From positions 496,001-560,000 of the forward strand of contig CAVZDY010000004.1 in the NCBI GenBank assembly GCA_963774195.1: a stretch of 64,000 nucleotides of DNA. Reading direction: 5' to 3'. The notes beneath the pieces were generated by a model that saw nothing but the letters and a program-made list of their open reading frames with translations, was not told the origin of the DNA and did not search any database. Position numbers and translations under genes: made by a program. This document shows positions 53,695 through 61,901 of this stretch, in pieces. Every line of letters begins with the position of its first letter. The stretch's first letter is position 1. Source of the stretch: Roseiarcus sp963774195. GTDB lineage: Bacteria > Pseudomonadota > Alphaproteobacteria > Rhizobiales > Beijerinckiaceae.

Positions 53695-55017
53695 ATGACA
53701 GGTCAGTCCGATTTCACGTTTTCCGCCAGCGGCCCGCGCATCACGCGGCGCGGCCTCATCGTCTCCGCCGGCGCCGCCGGCCTAACCCTCGCGGCCGGCG
53801 CGCGCCGCGCCAGCGCCGCCGCCGACAACGTGCTCAAAGTCGGCTTCATCAGCCCGCGCACCGGCGCGCTCGGCGGCTTCGGCCAGACCGACGGCTATGT
53901 ACTCGACGTCGTGCGCCAGTCGCTCGCGAAGGGCTTCGCGGTCGGCGACAAGGCCTTCGACGTCAAGATCCTCGACATGGACACGCAGTCCGATCCCTCG
54001 CGCGCCGGCCAGCTCGCCAAGCAGCTCATCAACGGCGACAAGATCGATCTGATGCTCGCCATATCGACGCCCGAAGTCGTCAACCCCGTCGCCGACGCCT
54101 GCGAGGCGGCGGGCGTGCCCTGTCTGTCGACCGTCGTGCCGTGGGAGGCGTTTTACTTCGGCCGCGGCGCCAAGCCCGGCGCGCCCTCGCCGTTCAAGTG
54201 GACCTACCACTTCGGCTTCGGCGGCGAGGAATTCCACAAGACCTACGTCTCGCAGTGGAACCTCATCCCGACCAACAAGAAGGTCGGCGTGCTCTATCCC
54301 AACGACGCCGACGGCAACGCCATCCGCCAGCACCTCGCCCCCGCGCTCGCCAAGGACGGCTTCACCATCGTCGACGCCGGCCCCTACGAGGACGGGACGA
54401 CCGACTATTCCGCCCAGATCGCCCTCTTCAAGAAAGAGAAGTGCGAGATCTTCAACACCTTCCCGATCCCGCCCGATTTCGCCGCCTTCTGGCGCCAGGC
54501 CGCCCAGCAGGGCTACACGAAGATGGTCAAGATCTGCCAGGTCGCCAAGACCGGCCTCTTCCCTGATGGCGTCGAGGCGCTCGGCAACCTCGGCTACAAT
54601 ATTTCCAGCGCCGCCTATTGGCACAAGGCGTTCCCCTATAAGTCCTCGCTCACCGGCGTCAGCGGCGACGAGCTCGCCGACGGCTACGAGAAGACCTCCG
54701 GCAAGCAATGGACGCAGCAGCTCGGCGCCACGCTCGCCTTGTTCGACGCCGGCTTCGCGGCGCTCAAGGCGAGCGGCGATGTGACCAACAAGGAGGCCGT
54801 CGCCAAGGCGATCGCGGCGCTGAACACCGTCACGATCGGCGGCAAGGTGGACTTCACCAGCGGCCCGGTGCCGAACGTCGCCACGGGGCCGATCATCGGT
54901 ACGCAATGGGTCAAGGCGCCCGCCGGATCGAAGTTCAAGCTCGACTATATCGTCACCGAGCACGTCACCGACCCGAACGTTCCGATCGGCGGCAAGCTTA
55001 TTCCCTACAACCACTGA
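53695..55017 (+). CDS. ABC transporter substrate-binding protein (Leu/Ile/Val-type family)
   Basis: 440 residues from ATG 53695, preceded by GGGAGG. The N-terminus has a Tat-like signal (RITRRGLIVSAGAAGLTLAA, cleavage near ARRASAAA), then the periplasmic-binding fold type I: VLKVGFISPRTGALGGFGQT, LMLAISTPEVVNPVADACEA, GVLYPNDADGNA and FNTFPIPPDFAAFWRQA. Relatives in aromatic catabolism clusters bind lignin-derived or benzoate-type compounds; the ligand here is unknown. It precedes the ATPase and permease genes in one operon. Confidence 0.92.
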   Translation: MTGQSDFTFSASGPRITRRGLIVSAGAAGLTLAAGARRASAAADNVLKVGFISPRTGALGGFGQTDGYVLDVVRQSLAKGFAVGDKAFDVKILDMDTQSDPSRAGQLAKQLINGDKIDLMLAISTPEVVNPVADACEAAGVPCLSTVVPWEAFYFGRGAKPGAPSPFKWTYHFGFGGEEFHKTYVSQWNLIPTNKKVGVLYPNDADGNAIRQHLAPALAKDGFTIVDAGPYEDGTTDYSAQIALFKKEKCEIFNTFPIPPDFAAFWRQAAQQGYTKMVKICQVAKTGLFPDGVEALGNLGYNISSAAYWHKAFPYKSSLTGVSGDELADGYEKTSGKQWTQQLGATLALFDAGFAALKASGDVTNKEAVAKAIAALNTVTIGGKVDFTSGPVPNVATGPIIGTQWVKAPAGSKFKLDYIVTEHVTDPNVPIGGKLIPYNH

Positions 55018-55024
55018 GGTCAGC

Positions 55025-55777
55025 GTGGACCAGGCCGTGACAGCTCAGGCGAATGAGCCGCTGCTCGACGCGAGAGGGCTCCACAAGCGTTTCAACGCGC
55101 TGGTGGTGCTCGACGGCGTCGACTTCACGGTCGGCGCCGATGAAGCGATCGGCATTGTCGGCCCCAATGGGGCTGGCAAGACCACGCTGCTCAGCGTGCT
55201 CGTCGGCGCCCTTGCGCCGACTGCGGGCAGCGTGCGCTTCCGCGGCGAAGACGTCACCCGCCTGCCGACAGCGGAGCGCTGTCGCAAAGGTCTCGCGCGG
55301 ACGCACCAGATCCCCCGCCCTTTCGGCGGCATGACGGTGTTCGAAAACCTCTATACGGCCGCCGCGCACGGCGGCGACCTTAAGCGCGACGAAGCCTATG
55401 CGCGCGTCGCCTCTTCGCTTGAGCTGACCGGCATGGCGCGCATCGCCAATCGCCGCGCCGAGACGCTCGGCCTCGTCGATCGCAAGCGCCTCGAACTCGC
55501 CCGCGCGCTTGCGACCGGCCCCTCCGTTCTGCTGCTCGACGAGATCGGCGGCGGCCTGACCGACGGCGAGGCGAACGAGCTCGTCGACGTGATCCTCGAA
55601 TTGAAGCGCAGTGGGATCGCCATCGTCTGGATCGAGCACATCGTGCACATCCTTCTGCGCGTCGCGCAACGTCTCGTCTGCATGGACGCCGGACGCATCA
55701 TCGCCAACGGCGCGCCCGATGCGGTGATGTCCGATCCAAACGTAATCGAAGCCTATCTCGGCGGAGGCGCGGTATGA
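55025..55777 (+). CDS. Branched-chain-type ABC transporter ATP-binding protein (LivG-like)
   Basis: 250 residues from GTG 55025, 7 nt after the substrate-binding protein. Walker A is GPNGAGKTT, the Q-loop region is GLARTHQIPRPFGGMTVFEN, Walker B is VLLLDEIGG and the H-loop is WIEHIVH. The signature motif is weakened (RAETLGLVDRKRLELARAL in place of LSxGxxR), a common state in this subfamily. The ATG of the next gene overlaps its stop (ATGA). Confidence 0.93.
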   Translation: MDQAVTAQANEPLLDARGLHKRFNALVVLDGVDFTVGADEAIGIVGPNGAGKTTLLSVLVGALAPTAGSVRFRGEDVTRLPTAERCRKGLARTHQIPRPFGGMTVFENLYTAAAHGGDLKRDEAYARVASSLELTGMARIANRRAETLGLVDRKRLELARALATGPSVLLLDEIGGGLTDGEANELVDVILELKRSGIAIVWIEHIVHILLRVAQRLVCMDAGRIIANGAPDAVMSDPNVIEAYLGGGAV

Positions 55778-56499
55778 GCCTTCTCGCGGTCGAGCGCCTC
55801 GAAGCGCGGCATGGCCTGTTGCAGGCGGTGCGCGGCGTCAGCTTCGCGATCGAGAAGGGCGAGACCCTTGCGCTCGTCGGCGCCAACGGCGCGGGCAAGA
55901 CGACGCTGCTGCGCGCCATCGCGGGCGCCCATCGCCTCGCCGGCGGGCGCGTACTCTTCAAGGGCAAGGACGTCAGCGTGCTCAGCGCCCACGCGCGCGC
56001 GGCGATGGGCATCGCACTGGTGCCCGAGGGCCGCCGCCTCTTCGCCAGCATGACCGTCGAGGAAAATCTGCTGCTCGCCCGCTCCGCGGGCCGCAAGGGG
56101 CCCTGGACGCTCGACGCCGTGATGGAAGCCTTCCCCAATCTCCAGGCGCGGCGGCGCAACCTTGCCGGCTCGCTATCGGGCGGCGAGCAGCAAGCGACCG
56201 CGATCGGCCGCGCGCTGATGACCAACCCCGAGATCATCCTGCTCGATGAGGTCTCGCTCGGCCTCTCGCCGCTCGTCGTCGATCGCGTCTACCGCCAGCT
56301 CGAGACGCTGAAGAGCTCGGGCGTCGCGATCGTCCTCGTCGAACAGGATCTCAAACGCGCGATGGCAACGGCTAGCCGCACGATCTGCATGTTGGAGGGC
56401 GCGATCGCAATCCAGGGAGCGACCAGCGAATTGAGCCGCGAGACCGTGACGGAAGCCTATTTCGGCCTGCGCCGCAACGCGCATGGGAGCGCGGCATGA
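55774..56499 (+). CDS. Branched-chain-type ABC transporter ATP-binding protein (LivF-like)
   Basis: 241 residues. Walker A GANGAGKTT, signature LSGGEQQATAIGRALM, Walker B IILLDEVSLGLSP and H-loop region VEQDLKRAM are canonical. It pairs with the LivG-like ATPase to drive the two permeases. Start and stop overlap the neighbouring genes by 4 nt on both sides. Confidence 0.94.
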   Translation: MSLLAVERLEARHGLLQAVRGVSFAIEKGETLALVGANGAGKTTLLRAIAGAHRLAGGRVLFKGKDVSVLSAHARAAMGIALVPEGRRLFASMTVEENLLLARSAGRKGPWTLDAVMEAFPNLQARRRNLAGSLSGGEQQATAIGRALMTNPEIILLDEVSLGLSPLVVDRVYRQLETLKSSGVAIVLVEQDLKRAMATASRTICMLEGAIAIQGATSELSRETVTEAYFGLRRNAHGSAA

Positions 56500-57395
56500 T
56501 CCTCCTCAACCAGATCCTCCAGGGCATTCTCCTCGGCGGCTATTACGCGCTGATCGGCTGCGGCCTCTCCTTCATGTTCAGCGTGATGCGGATCATCAAT
56601 CTCGCGCATGGGAGCCTGGCGATCCTCGCCGCTTACGCGCTCTACGTGCTCGCCGACCGCTATGACGTTTCGCCCTTCCTGGGCCTCGCGATTGTCGTCC
56701 CGGCGATGGCGCTGATCGGCTGGGGCCTGCAGCGCGCCGTGCTCGAACGCAGCGCGCGCGGCGGCCTGCTGGTGCCGGTGCTTTCGACCTTCGGCCTTTC
56801 GATCATCATCGACAATCTGCTGTTCCAGCAGTTCGGCGCCGACACGCGCTCGCTCGCGCCCTATATCGGCGATCTCTCCTACGACAGCTGGAGCCTCACC
56901 GACGACATCGCGATCGGCAAGCTCGCGGCCCTCACCATGGCGACCGCCATCGTCCTGCTCGGCGGCATTCAGCTCTTCCTCAAGCGCACGCAGCTTGGGC
57001 GCATGATCCGCGCGACGGCCGAGGATTCCGACACTGTCGGGCTCGTCGGCGTCAATGCGCGGCGCGTCAATGCGGTGGCGGCCGCCATTGCCATGGCGAC
57101 GGTCGCCATCTCCGGCGCCGTCCTCGCCATGCGCGCGACTTTCGATCCGTATGCCGGCGGGCTGCAATTGATCTTCGCCTTCGAGGCGACGGTGATCGGC
57201 GGCGCAGGCTCGCTGTGGGGAACCTTGTTCGGCGGCATTGTGCTCGGCGTCGCCCAGAGCCTCGGCGCGCTCATCAGCCCGCAAGGCTTTTTCCTCGCCG
57301 GCCACCTCGCCTTCTTCGCTGCTTTGTTCGCGCGACTGTTCTTCGGCGACCTCGGACCGCGCGTGCAGCGCGTTTTCGCGCGGAGGCCGGCATGA
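56496..57395 (+). CDS. Branched-chain-type ABC transporter permease (LivH-like)
   Basis: 299 residues with about eight membrane helices. The LivH start (LLNQILQGILLGGYYALIGC, GLSFMFSVMRIINLAHGSLA) and the GVNARRVNAVAAAIAMATVA coupling region are clear. Stop and next start overlap (ATGA). Confidence 0.94.
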   Translation: MILLNQILQGILLGGYYALIGCGLSFMFSVMRIINLAHGSLAILAAYALYVLADRYDVSPFLGLAIVVPAMALIGWGLQRAVLERSARGGLLVPVLSTFGLSIIIDNLLFQQFGADTRSLAPYIGDLSYDSWSLTDDIAIGKLAALTMATAIVLLGGIQLFLKRTQLGRMIRATAEDSDTVGLVGVNARRVNAVAAAIAMATVAISGAVLAMRATFDPYAGGLQLIFAFEATVIGGAGSLWGTLFGGIVLGVAQSLGALISPQGFFLAGHLAFFAALFARLFFGDLGPRVQRVFARRPA

Positions 57396-58408
57396 GCGCG
57401 CTGACCGCCTCCGTCACCGTCGAACGCTGGACGCACGCATCGCGGATCGCGCTCGCCGTTGTCGCGCTCGTCGCAATCGCGCTGGCGCTGGGTCCGGCGC
57501 TGCTCGACGCGAACCTCGTCGACCGGCTGACGACCTTGTTTGTCTACGTGATCCTCGCCGTGACATGGAACGCGCTGGTCGGCTATTGCGGGCTGGTGTC
57601 GATCGGCCAGCAGGCCTTCTTCGGCCTCGGCGCCTATTTCGCAGTGCGGCTCGCGGATTCCGGCGTCAGCGTCTATCCCGCGCTGTTCATCGCCGCCCTG
57701 ATTGTCGGCGCGGTGTCGCTGCCGCTTTCCGCCGTGATGCTGCGCCTCAAGGGCGGCGAGTTCGCCATCGGCATGTGGGTCGCCGCGGAGATGGCGCATC
57801 TCCTCGTCAATCTCGACTCGCTCGTTCAGGGCGAAACCGGCACCTCGCTCATCGCCCTCAACGCCTATCCGATCGACCTGCGCCGCTCGCTCACCTATTG
57901 GTGCGCGCTGGCGGCGATGATTGGCGTGCTGGCAATCGTGTTCCTTGTGCTGCGCAGCCCGCTCGGCGCAGCGATCCAGGCGATCCGCGACAATGAGGGA
58001 GCAGCCGAAGCTGTTGGCGTGCGCGTCATGCGCGCCAAGCGGATCATCTTCGTGCTCGCCGCCTTCGGCGCCGCGCTCGCCGGCGCGCTGTGGGTCGCGA
58101 CCGCCGTCACCTTCCAGCCGAAGACCTATTTCAGCCCGCAATGGACGGCGTACATGATCTTCATGGCGCTGGTCGGCGGCCTCGGCACGTTCGAAGGCGC
58201 CATTCTCGGCGCGGTGGTCTTCTTTGCGATCGAGGCGTGGTTCGGCGGCTTCGGCGTCTGGTACCTCGTCGGGCTGGGGGCGACCGCGCTCGTCTTCGCG
58301 CTCGCCTTGCCGCGCGGAATCTGGGGCTGGGTCGAGGACCGCACGGGCTTGCGGTTGCTGCCGGTGGGCTACCGCGTCGCGTTCAAGATCGGCGCCCGCG
58401 AGCGCTGA
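57392..58408 (+). CDS. Branched-chain-type ABC transporter permease (LivM-like)
   Basis: 338 residues from ATG 57392. It has about nine hydrophobic segments and LivM features: WNALVGYCGLVSIGQQAFFG, and the cytoplasmic loop IQAIRDNEGAAEAVGVRVMR, with GGLGTFEGAILGAVVFFAIE. It completes the transporter. The next gene is 17 bp downstream. Confidence 0.94.
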   Translation: MSALTASVTVERWTHASRIALAVVALVAIALALGPALLDANLVDRLTTLFVYVILAVTWNALVGYCGLVSIGQQAFFGLGAYFAVRLADSGVSVYPALFIAALIVGAVSLPLSAVMLRLKGGEFAIGMWVAAEMAHLLVNLDSLVQGETGTSLIALNAYPIDLRRSLTYWCALAAMIGVLAIVFLVLRSPLGAAIQAIRDNEGAAEAVGVRVMRAKRIIFVLAAFGAALAGALWVATAVTFQPKTYFSPQWTAYMIFMALVGGLGTFEGAILGAVVFFAIEAWFGGFGVWYLVGLGATALVFALALPRGIWGWVEDRTGLRLLPVGYRVAFKIGARER

Positions 58409-58425
58409 CACAAGGAGGAACAACG

Positions 58426-59211
58426 ATGCTGCTCGGCAAGACGCTCGTCATCACGGGCATTTCCTCGGGGATCGGCGCCCGCGTAGGCGAATTGGCGATC
58501 GCGCTCGGCGCCGACGTGGTCGGCGTCGACATCAAGCCGCCGGCCGCGCCGCTCGGCGCCTTCGTGCAGGCGGATCTCGCTTCACCGCAAGCGATCGCCG
58601 ACCTCGTCGCGAAGCTGCCGCTGCGCGTCGACGCCTTGTGCAACGTCGCGGGCGTCTCGGGCGTCGGCGGCGCCGCCAAGACCCTTGCGATCAACTTCTA
58701 CGGCCTGCGCGGCTTAAGCGAAGCGCTCGCGCCGCGATTGCGCGAAGGCGGCGCCGTCGTCAACGTCGCCTCGATCGCCGGCTACGGCTGGCGCGCCAAC
58801 CTCGAACGGGCCAAGGCTTTCGTCGAACCTGCCGGCTTCCCCGACATCGCCGCTCTGCTCGATGAGCACGAGGTTCCAGACGGCGAAGGCTATCCGCTCT
58901 CCAAAGAACTGCTGCTGCTCTGGACGATGCGCGCGGCGCGTCAGCCGCTCTTCCGCGAGCGCGGCGTGCGCGTCAACGCCGTGAGCCCTGGGCCGGTGAC
59001 AACGCCGATCTTGGGGGAGTTCCGCCAGATGTTCGGCGACCCCAGAGTCGACGACGACATCGCCCGGGTCGGCCGCGCCGGAACGTCGGCGGACATCGCG
59101 CCCGCAGCGTTGTTCCTCTGCTCGGACGGCGCGCGCTGGATCAACGGCGCCAATCTGCCGGTGGACGGCGGGCTCGAAGCTTCGATCAACGCCAGCGTCC
59201 TCGGATTTTAG
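58426..59211 (+). CDS. Short-chain dehydrogenase, coniferyl-alcohol-dehydrogenase-like
   Basis: 261 residues with AAGGAGG before ATG 58426. NAD-binding TGISSGIGARVGELA, the Asp-ending strand 2 (VVGVDIKPP), NVAGVSG, the catalytic Ser in VVNVASIAGYGW and the Tyr-x3-Lys as YPLSKELLLLW identify a classical SDR. The insertion between Ser and Tyr (WRANLERAKAFVEPAGFPDI) and the C-terminal GANLPVDGGLEASI recall the CalA-type coniferyl alcohol dehydrogenases. Together with the two aldehyde dehydrogenases it would carry an aromatic alcohol through aldehyde to acid (inference). It is the last gene of the transporter operon. Confidence 0.85.
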   Translation: MLLGKTLVITGISSGIGARVGELAIALGADVVGVDIKPPAAPLGAFVQADLASPQAIADLVAKLPLRVDALCNVAGVSGVGGAAKTLAINFYGLRGLSEALAPRLREGGAVVNVASIAGYGWRANLERAKAFVEPAGFPDIAALLDEHEVPDGEGYPLSKELLLLWTMRAARQPLFRERGVRVNAVSPGPVTTPILGEFRQMFGDPRVDDDIARVGRAGTSADIAPAALFLCSDGARWINGANLPVDGGLEASINASVLGF

Positions 59212-59218
59212 CCCCCAT

Positions 59219-59310
59219 CGTCATTGCGAGCGCAGCGAAGCAATCTGGTAGCGCCGACGATGCAAACGGATGCATGGATTGCTTCGTCGCTTCGCTGCTC
59301 GCAATGACGG
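59219..59310. repeat. HCEERSDEAI-type palindromic intergenic repeat
   Basis: CGTCATTGCGAGCGCAGCGA (from 59219) and CGCTTCGCTGCTCGCAATGACGG (59288-59310) are inverted arms around AGCAATC/GGATTGCTTCG. Same family as 40044-40113; here it is intergenic, between the SDR and the second aldehyde dehydrogenase. Confidence 0.85.
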
Positions 59311-59374
59311 CTCAGCCTGATCGCAAGATTTTGAGTCAGATGCACTTGTTTCACTCTAGCCAAAGGAGATCGCC

Positions 59375-60817
59375 ATGAAGGTGGATTTCATCATCGACGG
59401 CGCCTCGGTCGGCGCGACCAACGGCGCGACCTTCGCGCGCCATGACCCAGTGACCGGCAAGGTCGCAAGCGAGGCGGCCGCCGCCGGAGCCGCGGACGTC
59501 GCCAAGGTGGTCGAAGCGGCTTCGCGCGCTTTTCCCGCCTGGTCGGAGACCGGCCCCAATGAGCGCCGCGCGCTGCTCAACAAGGCCGCCGATCTCCTGG
59601 AAAGCCGCACGGACCAGTTCATCAGCCTGATGACGGAAGAGATCGGAGCTACCGGCCCGTGGGGCGGCTTCAACGTTCACTTCGCGGCGTCGCTGTTGCG
59701 CGAAGCCGCTGCGCTGACGACGCAGATCCTCGGCGAAGTGATCCCGGCCGACAAGCCCGGCGTCCTGTCGCTCGCCATGCGCCAACCCGTCGGCGTCGTG
59801 CTTGGCCTCGCCCCGTGGAACGCGCCGGTCATTCTCGGCGTCCGCGCGATTGCCCCGCCGCTGGCTTGCGGCAATACGGTGATCTTGCGTTCCTCGGAAG
59901 TGTGTCCGGCGACGCATCGGCTGATCGTCGAGACGCTCAACGACGCGGGCTTCCCGAAGGGCGTCGTCAACGTGATCGCCAACGCGCCGCAAGACGCGCC
60001 GCAAGTCGTGGAGGCGCTGATCGCGCATCCCGCCGTCAAGCGCGTCAACTTCACCGGCTCCTCGAAAGTCGGCAGGGTGATCGCCAAGCTCGCCGCCGAG
60101 CACTTGAAACCCGTGCTGCTCGAACTCGGCGGCAAGGCGCCGCTCGTGGTGCTCGACGACGCCGACATCGACGCGGCGGTGGACGCAACGGTGTTCGGCG
60201 CCTTCGCCAATTCGGGCCAAATCTGCATGTCGACCGAGCGCTTGGTGGTCGATCAATCCGTCGCCGACGCCTATGTCGAGAAGCTCGCCAAGCGGGCCGC
60301 CAGCCTGCCCGCCGGCGATCCGCGCGGCCATGTCGTGCTCGGCTCGCTGGTCAATGTCGCGGCGGCGGAGCGGATGGACGAACTGATCGCCGACGCCGTC
60401 GCCAAGGGCGCCAAGATCGTGGCCGGCGGCAAGCGCAACGGCGCGATCGTCGAGGCGACGGTGATCGACCATGTGACGCCCGAGATGCGGATCTACCGCG
60501 AGGAGTTGTTCGGGCCAGTCAAGCCGGTGGTCCGCGTCAATGGTCAGGAGGAGGCGATCCGCGTCGCCAACGACACCGAATACGGGCTGTCGTCCGCCGT
60601 GTTCAGCCGCGACGTTCAGCGCGCGCTGGCGGTCGCCAAGCGGCTCGAGACCGGCATTTGCCACATCAACGGTCCGACCGTGCACGACGAGGGACAAATG
60701 CCGTTCGGCGGGGTCAAGGCCTCCGGCTATGGCCGCTTCGGCGGCAAGGCGGTGATCGACGAGTTCACCGAATTGCGCTGGATCACCATCGAGGGCCCGC
60801 AGCGGTATCCGTTCTAG
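59375..60817 (+). CDS. Aromatic-type aldehyde dehydrogenase, copy 2
   Basis: 480 residues, collinear with copy 1 at 52175-53626 over the full length. Cofactor site PWNAPVILGVRAIAPPLACG, Glu in LLELGGKAPLVVLDDADID, and Cys in NSGQICMSTERLVV are intact. It has its own AAAGGAGA site and sits beyond a palindromic repeat, so it may have a separate promoter. Two paralogues may divide related aldehydes; which acts on which substrate is not visible. Confidence 0.93.
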   Translation: MKVDFIIDGASVGATNGATFARHDPVTGKVASEAAAAGAADVAKVVEAASRAFPAWSETGPNERRALLNKAADLLESRTDQFISLMTEEIGATGPWGGFNVHFAASLLREAAALTTQILGEVIPADKPGVLSLAMRQPVGVVLGLAPWNAPVILGVRAIAPPLACGNTVILRSSEVCPATHRLIVETLNDAGFPKGVVNVIANAPQDAPQVVEALIAHPAVKRVNFTGSSKVGRVIAKLAAEHLKPVLLELGGKAPLVVLDDADIDAAVDATVFGAFANSGQICMSTERLVVDQSVADAYVEKLAKRAASLPAGDPRGHVVLGSLVNVAAAERMDELIADAVAKGAKIVAGGKRNGAIVEATVIDHVTPEMRIYREELFGPVKPVVRVNGQEEAIRVANDTEYGLSSAVFSRDVQRALAVAKRLETGICHINGPTVHDEGQMPFGGVKASGYGRFGGKAVIDEFTELRWITIEGPQRYPF

Positions 60818-60821
60818 CGAT

Positions 60822-60930
60822 CCCCTTCTCCCCGTCTACGGGGAGAGGGCCGGGGTGAGGAGCTGCGCTCTTGCGGCAAATCACCAAGCCCCTCACCCTA
60901 ACCCTTTCCCCGCGCGCGGGGAGAGGGGAC
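60822..60930. repeat. CTTCTCCCC-type paired intergenic repeat
   Basis: Two hairpins: CCCCTTCTCCCCGTCTACGG with GGAGAGGG (60822-60849), and CCCTAACCCTTTCCCCGCGC with GCGGGGAGAGGGGAC (to 60930). It is a widespread proteobacterial intergenic element; a partial copy is at 29463-29490. Confidence 0.75.
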
Positions 60931-60957
60931 TTGTCCGACCAACCAAAGGCCGCTTCT

Positions 60958-61767
60958 ATGTTGCGATCCGCGCTTCTCGCATTCGCCCTCGCGCTTGCGC
61001 CCGTCCCACTCGCTGCGCAGACGGCGGAGCCGACGCTTGCCGCCCTCGTCGCCAGTCCCGATCGCGATCCCGCCAACCGCGCGCGTGATCCTTATCGTCA
61101 TCCCGAGGGGACGCTGAGCTTCTTCGGCGTAAAGCCTGACAGCGTCGTCGTCGAGATCCTGCCGGGAAGCAGCGGCTACTGGACCGAGATACTCGCGCCC
61201 TACCTCAAGGCGCGCGGCCACTACATCGCGGCGATCGGCGACCGCTCCTCGACCTCCGAAGAGGCGCAAAAGATGATCGCCGGCTTCACGGCCAAGTTTC
61301 TCGGCAATCCGGAACGCTACGGCGCGATCGAGACGACGCAATTCGCGGGCGACAAATATCCGATCGCCGCACCGGGCAGCGCCGATTTCGTCCTGACGTT
61401 CCGCAACATTCACAATTGGATGGCGGACGGCGACGCGCCGGCAGTCTTCGCGGCCTTCTTCGCGGCCCTGAAACCCGGCGGCGTGCTCGGCGTCGAGGAG
61501 CATCGCGCCCGTACTGACGCGCCGCAGGACCCGCAGGCGAAAAGCGGCTATGTGCGCGAGGATTACGCCATCGCCCTCGCGGAGGCCGCCGGTTTCAAAT
61601 TCGTCGGCGCGTCGGAGATCAACGCCAACCCCAGGGACACCAAGGATTATCCCGTCGGCGTCTGGGCGCTGCCGCCGACCTTCCGCCTCAAGGACGTCGA
61701 CCGCGCCAGATACGCCGCGATCGGCGAGAGCGACCGCTTCACCCTCAAATTCGTGAAGCCTCAATGA
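60958..61767 (+). CDS. Exported methyltransferase-like protein
   Basis: 269 residues from ATG 60958. A Sec signal peptide (RSALLAFALALAPVPLAAQT) puts it in the periplasm. The rest resembles a class I SAM-dependent methyltransferase fold: VVVEILPGSSGYWTEILAPY (modified motif I), FVLTFRNIHNWMADGDAPAV, and AFFAALKPGGVLGVEEHRAR. Motif I lacks the usual Gly-rich ExGxGxG, as in other exported members, so SAM binding is doubtful. Exported versions are common in Proteobacteria and uncharacterised. Confidence 0.8.
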   Translation: MLRSALLAFALALAPVPLAAQTAEPTLAALVASPDRDPANRARDPYRHPEGTLSFFGVKPDSVVVEILPGSSGYWTEILAPYLKARGHYIAAIGDRSSTSEEAQKMIAGFTAKFLGNPERYGAIETTQFAGDKYPIAAPGSADFVLTFRNIHNWMADGDAPAVFAAFFAALKPGGVLGVEEHRARTDAPQDPQAKSGYVREDYAIALAEAAGFKFVGASEINANPRDTKDYPVGVWALPPTFRLKDVDRARYAAIGESDRFTLKFVKPQ

Positions 61768-61770
61768 CTT

Positions 61771-61785
61771 ACCGGGAAGCCCGGT
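61771..61785 (+). terminator. Short hairpin after the methyltransferase-like gene
   Basis: ACCGGG (61771-61776) and CCCGGT (61780-61785) form a 6-bp stem with loop AAG, 4 nt past the stop. There is no U-tract, so its terminator role is weakly supported. Confidence 0.35.
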
Positions 61786-61901
61786 CACTCACGAATTTGT
61801 GATGTCTTCAAACGATCCGAGCGATAAAGTATGAAAATTGCAGCGCACAATCGTCGGCGCTAATCTCCATCTGCCACGGAAACCCACCGAAGGAACAAAC
61901 G

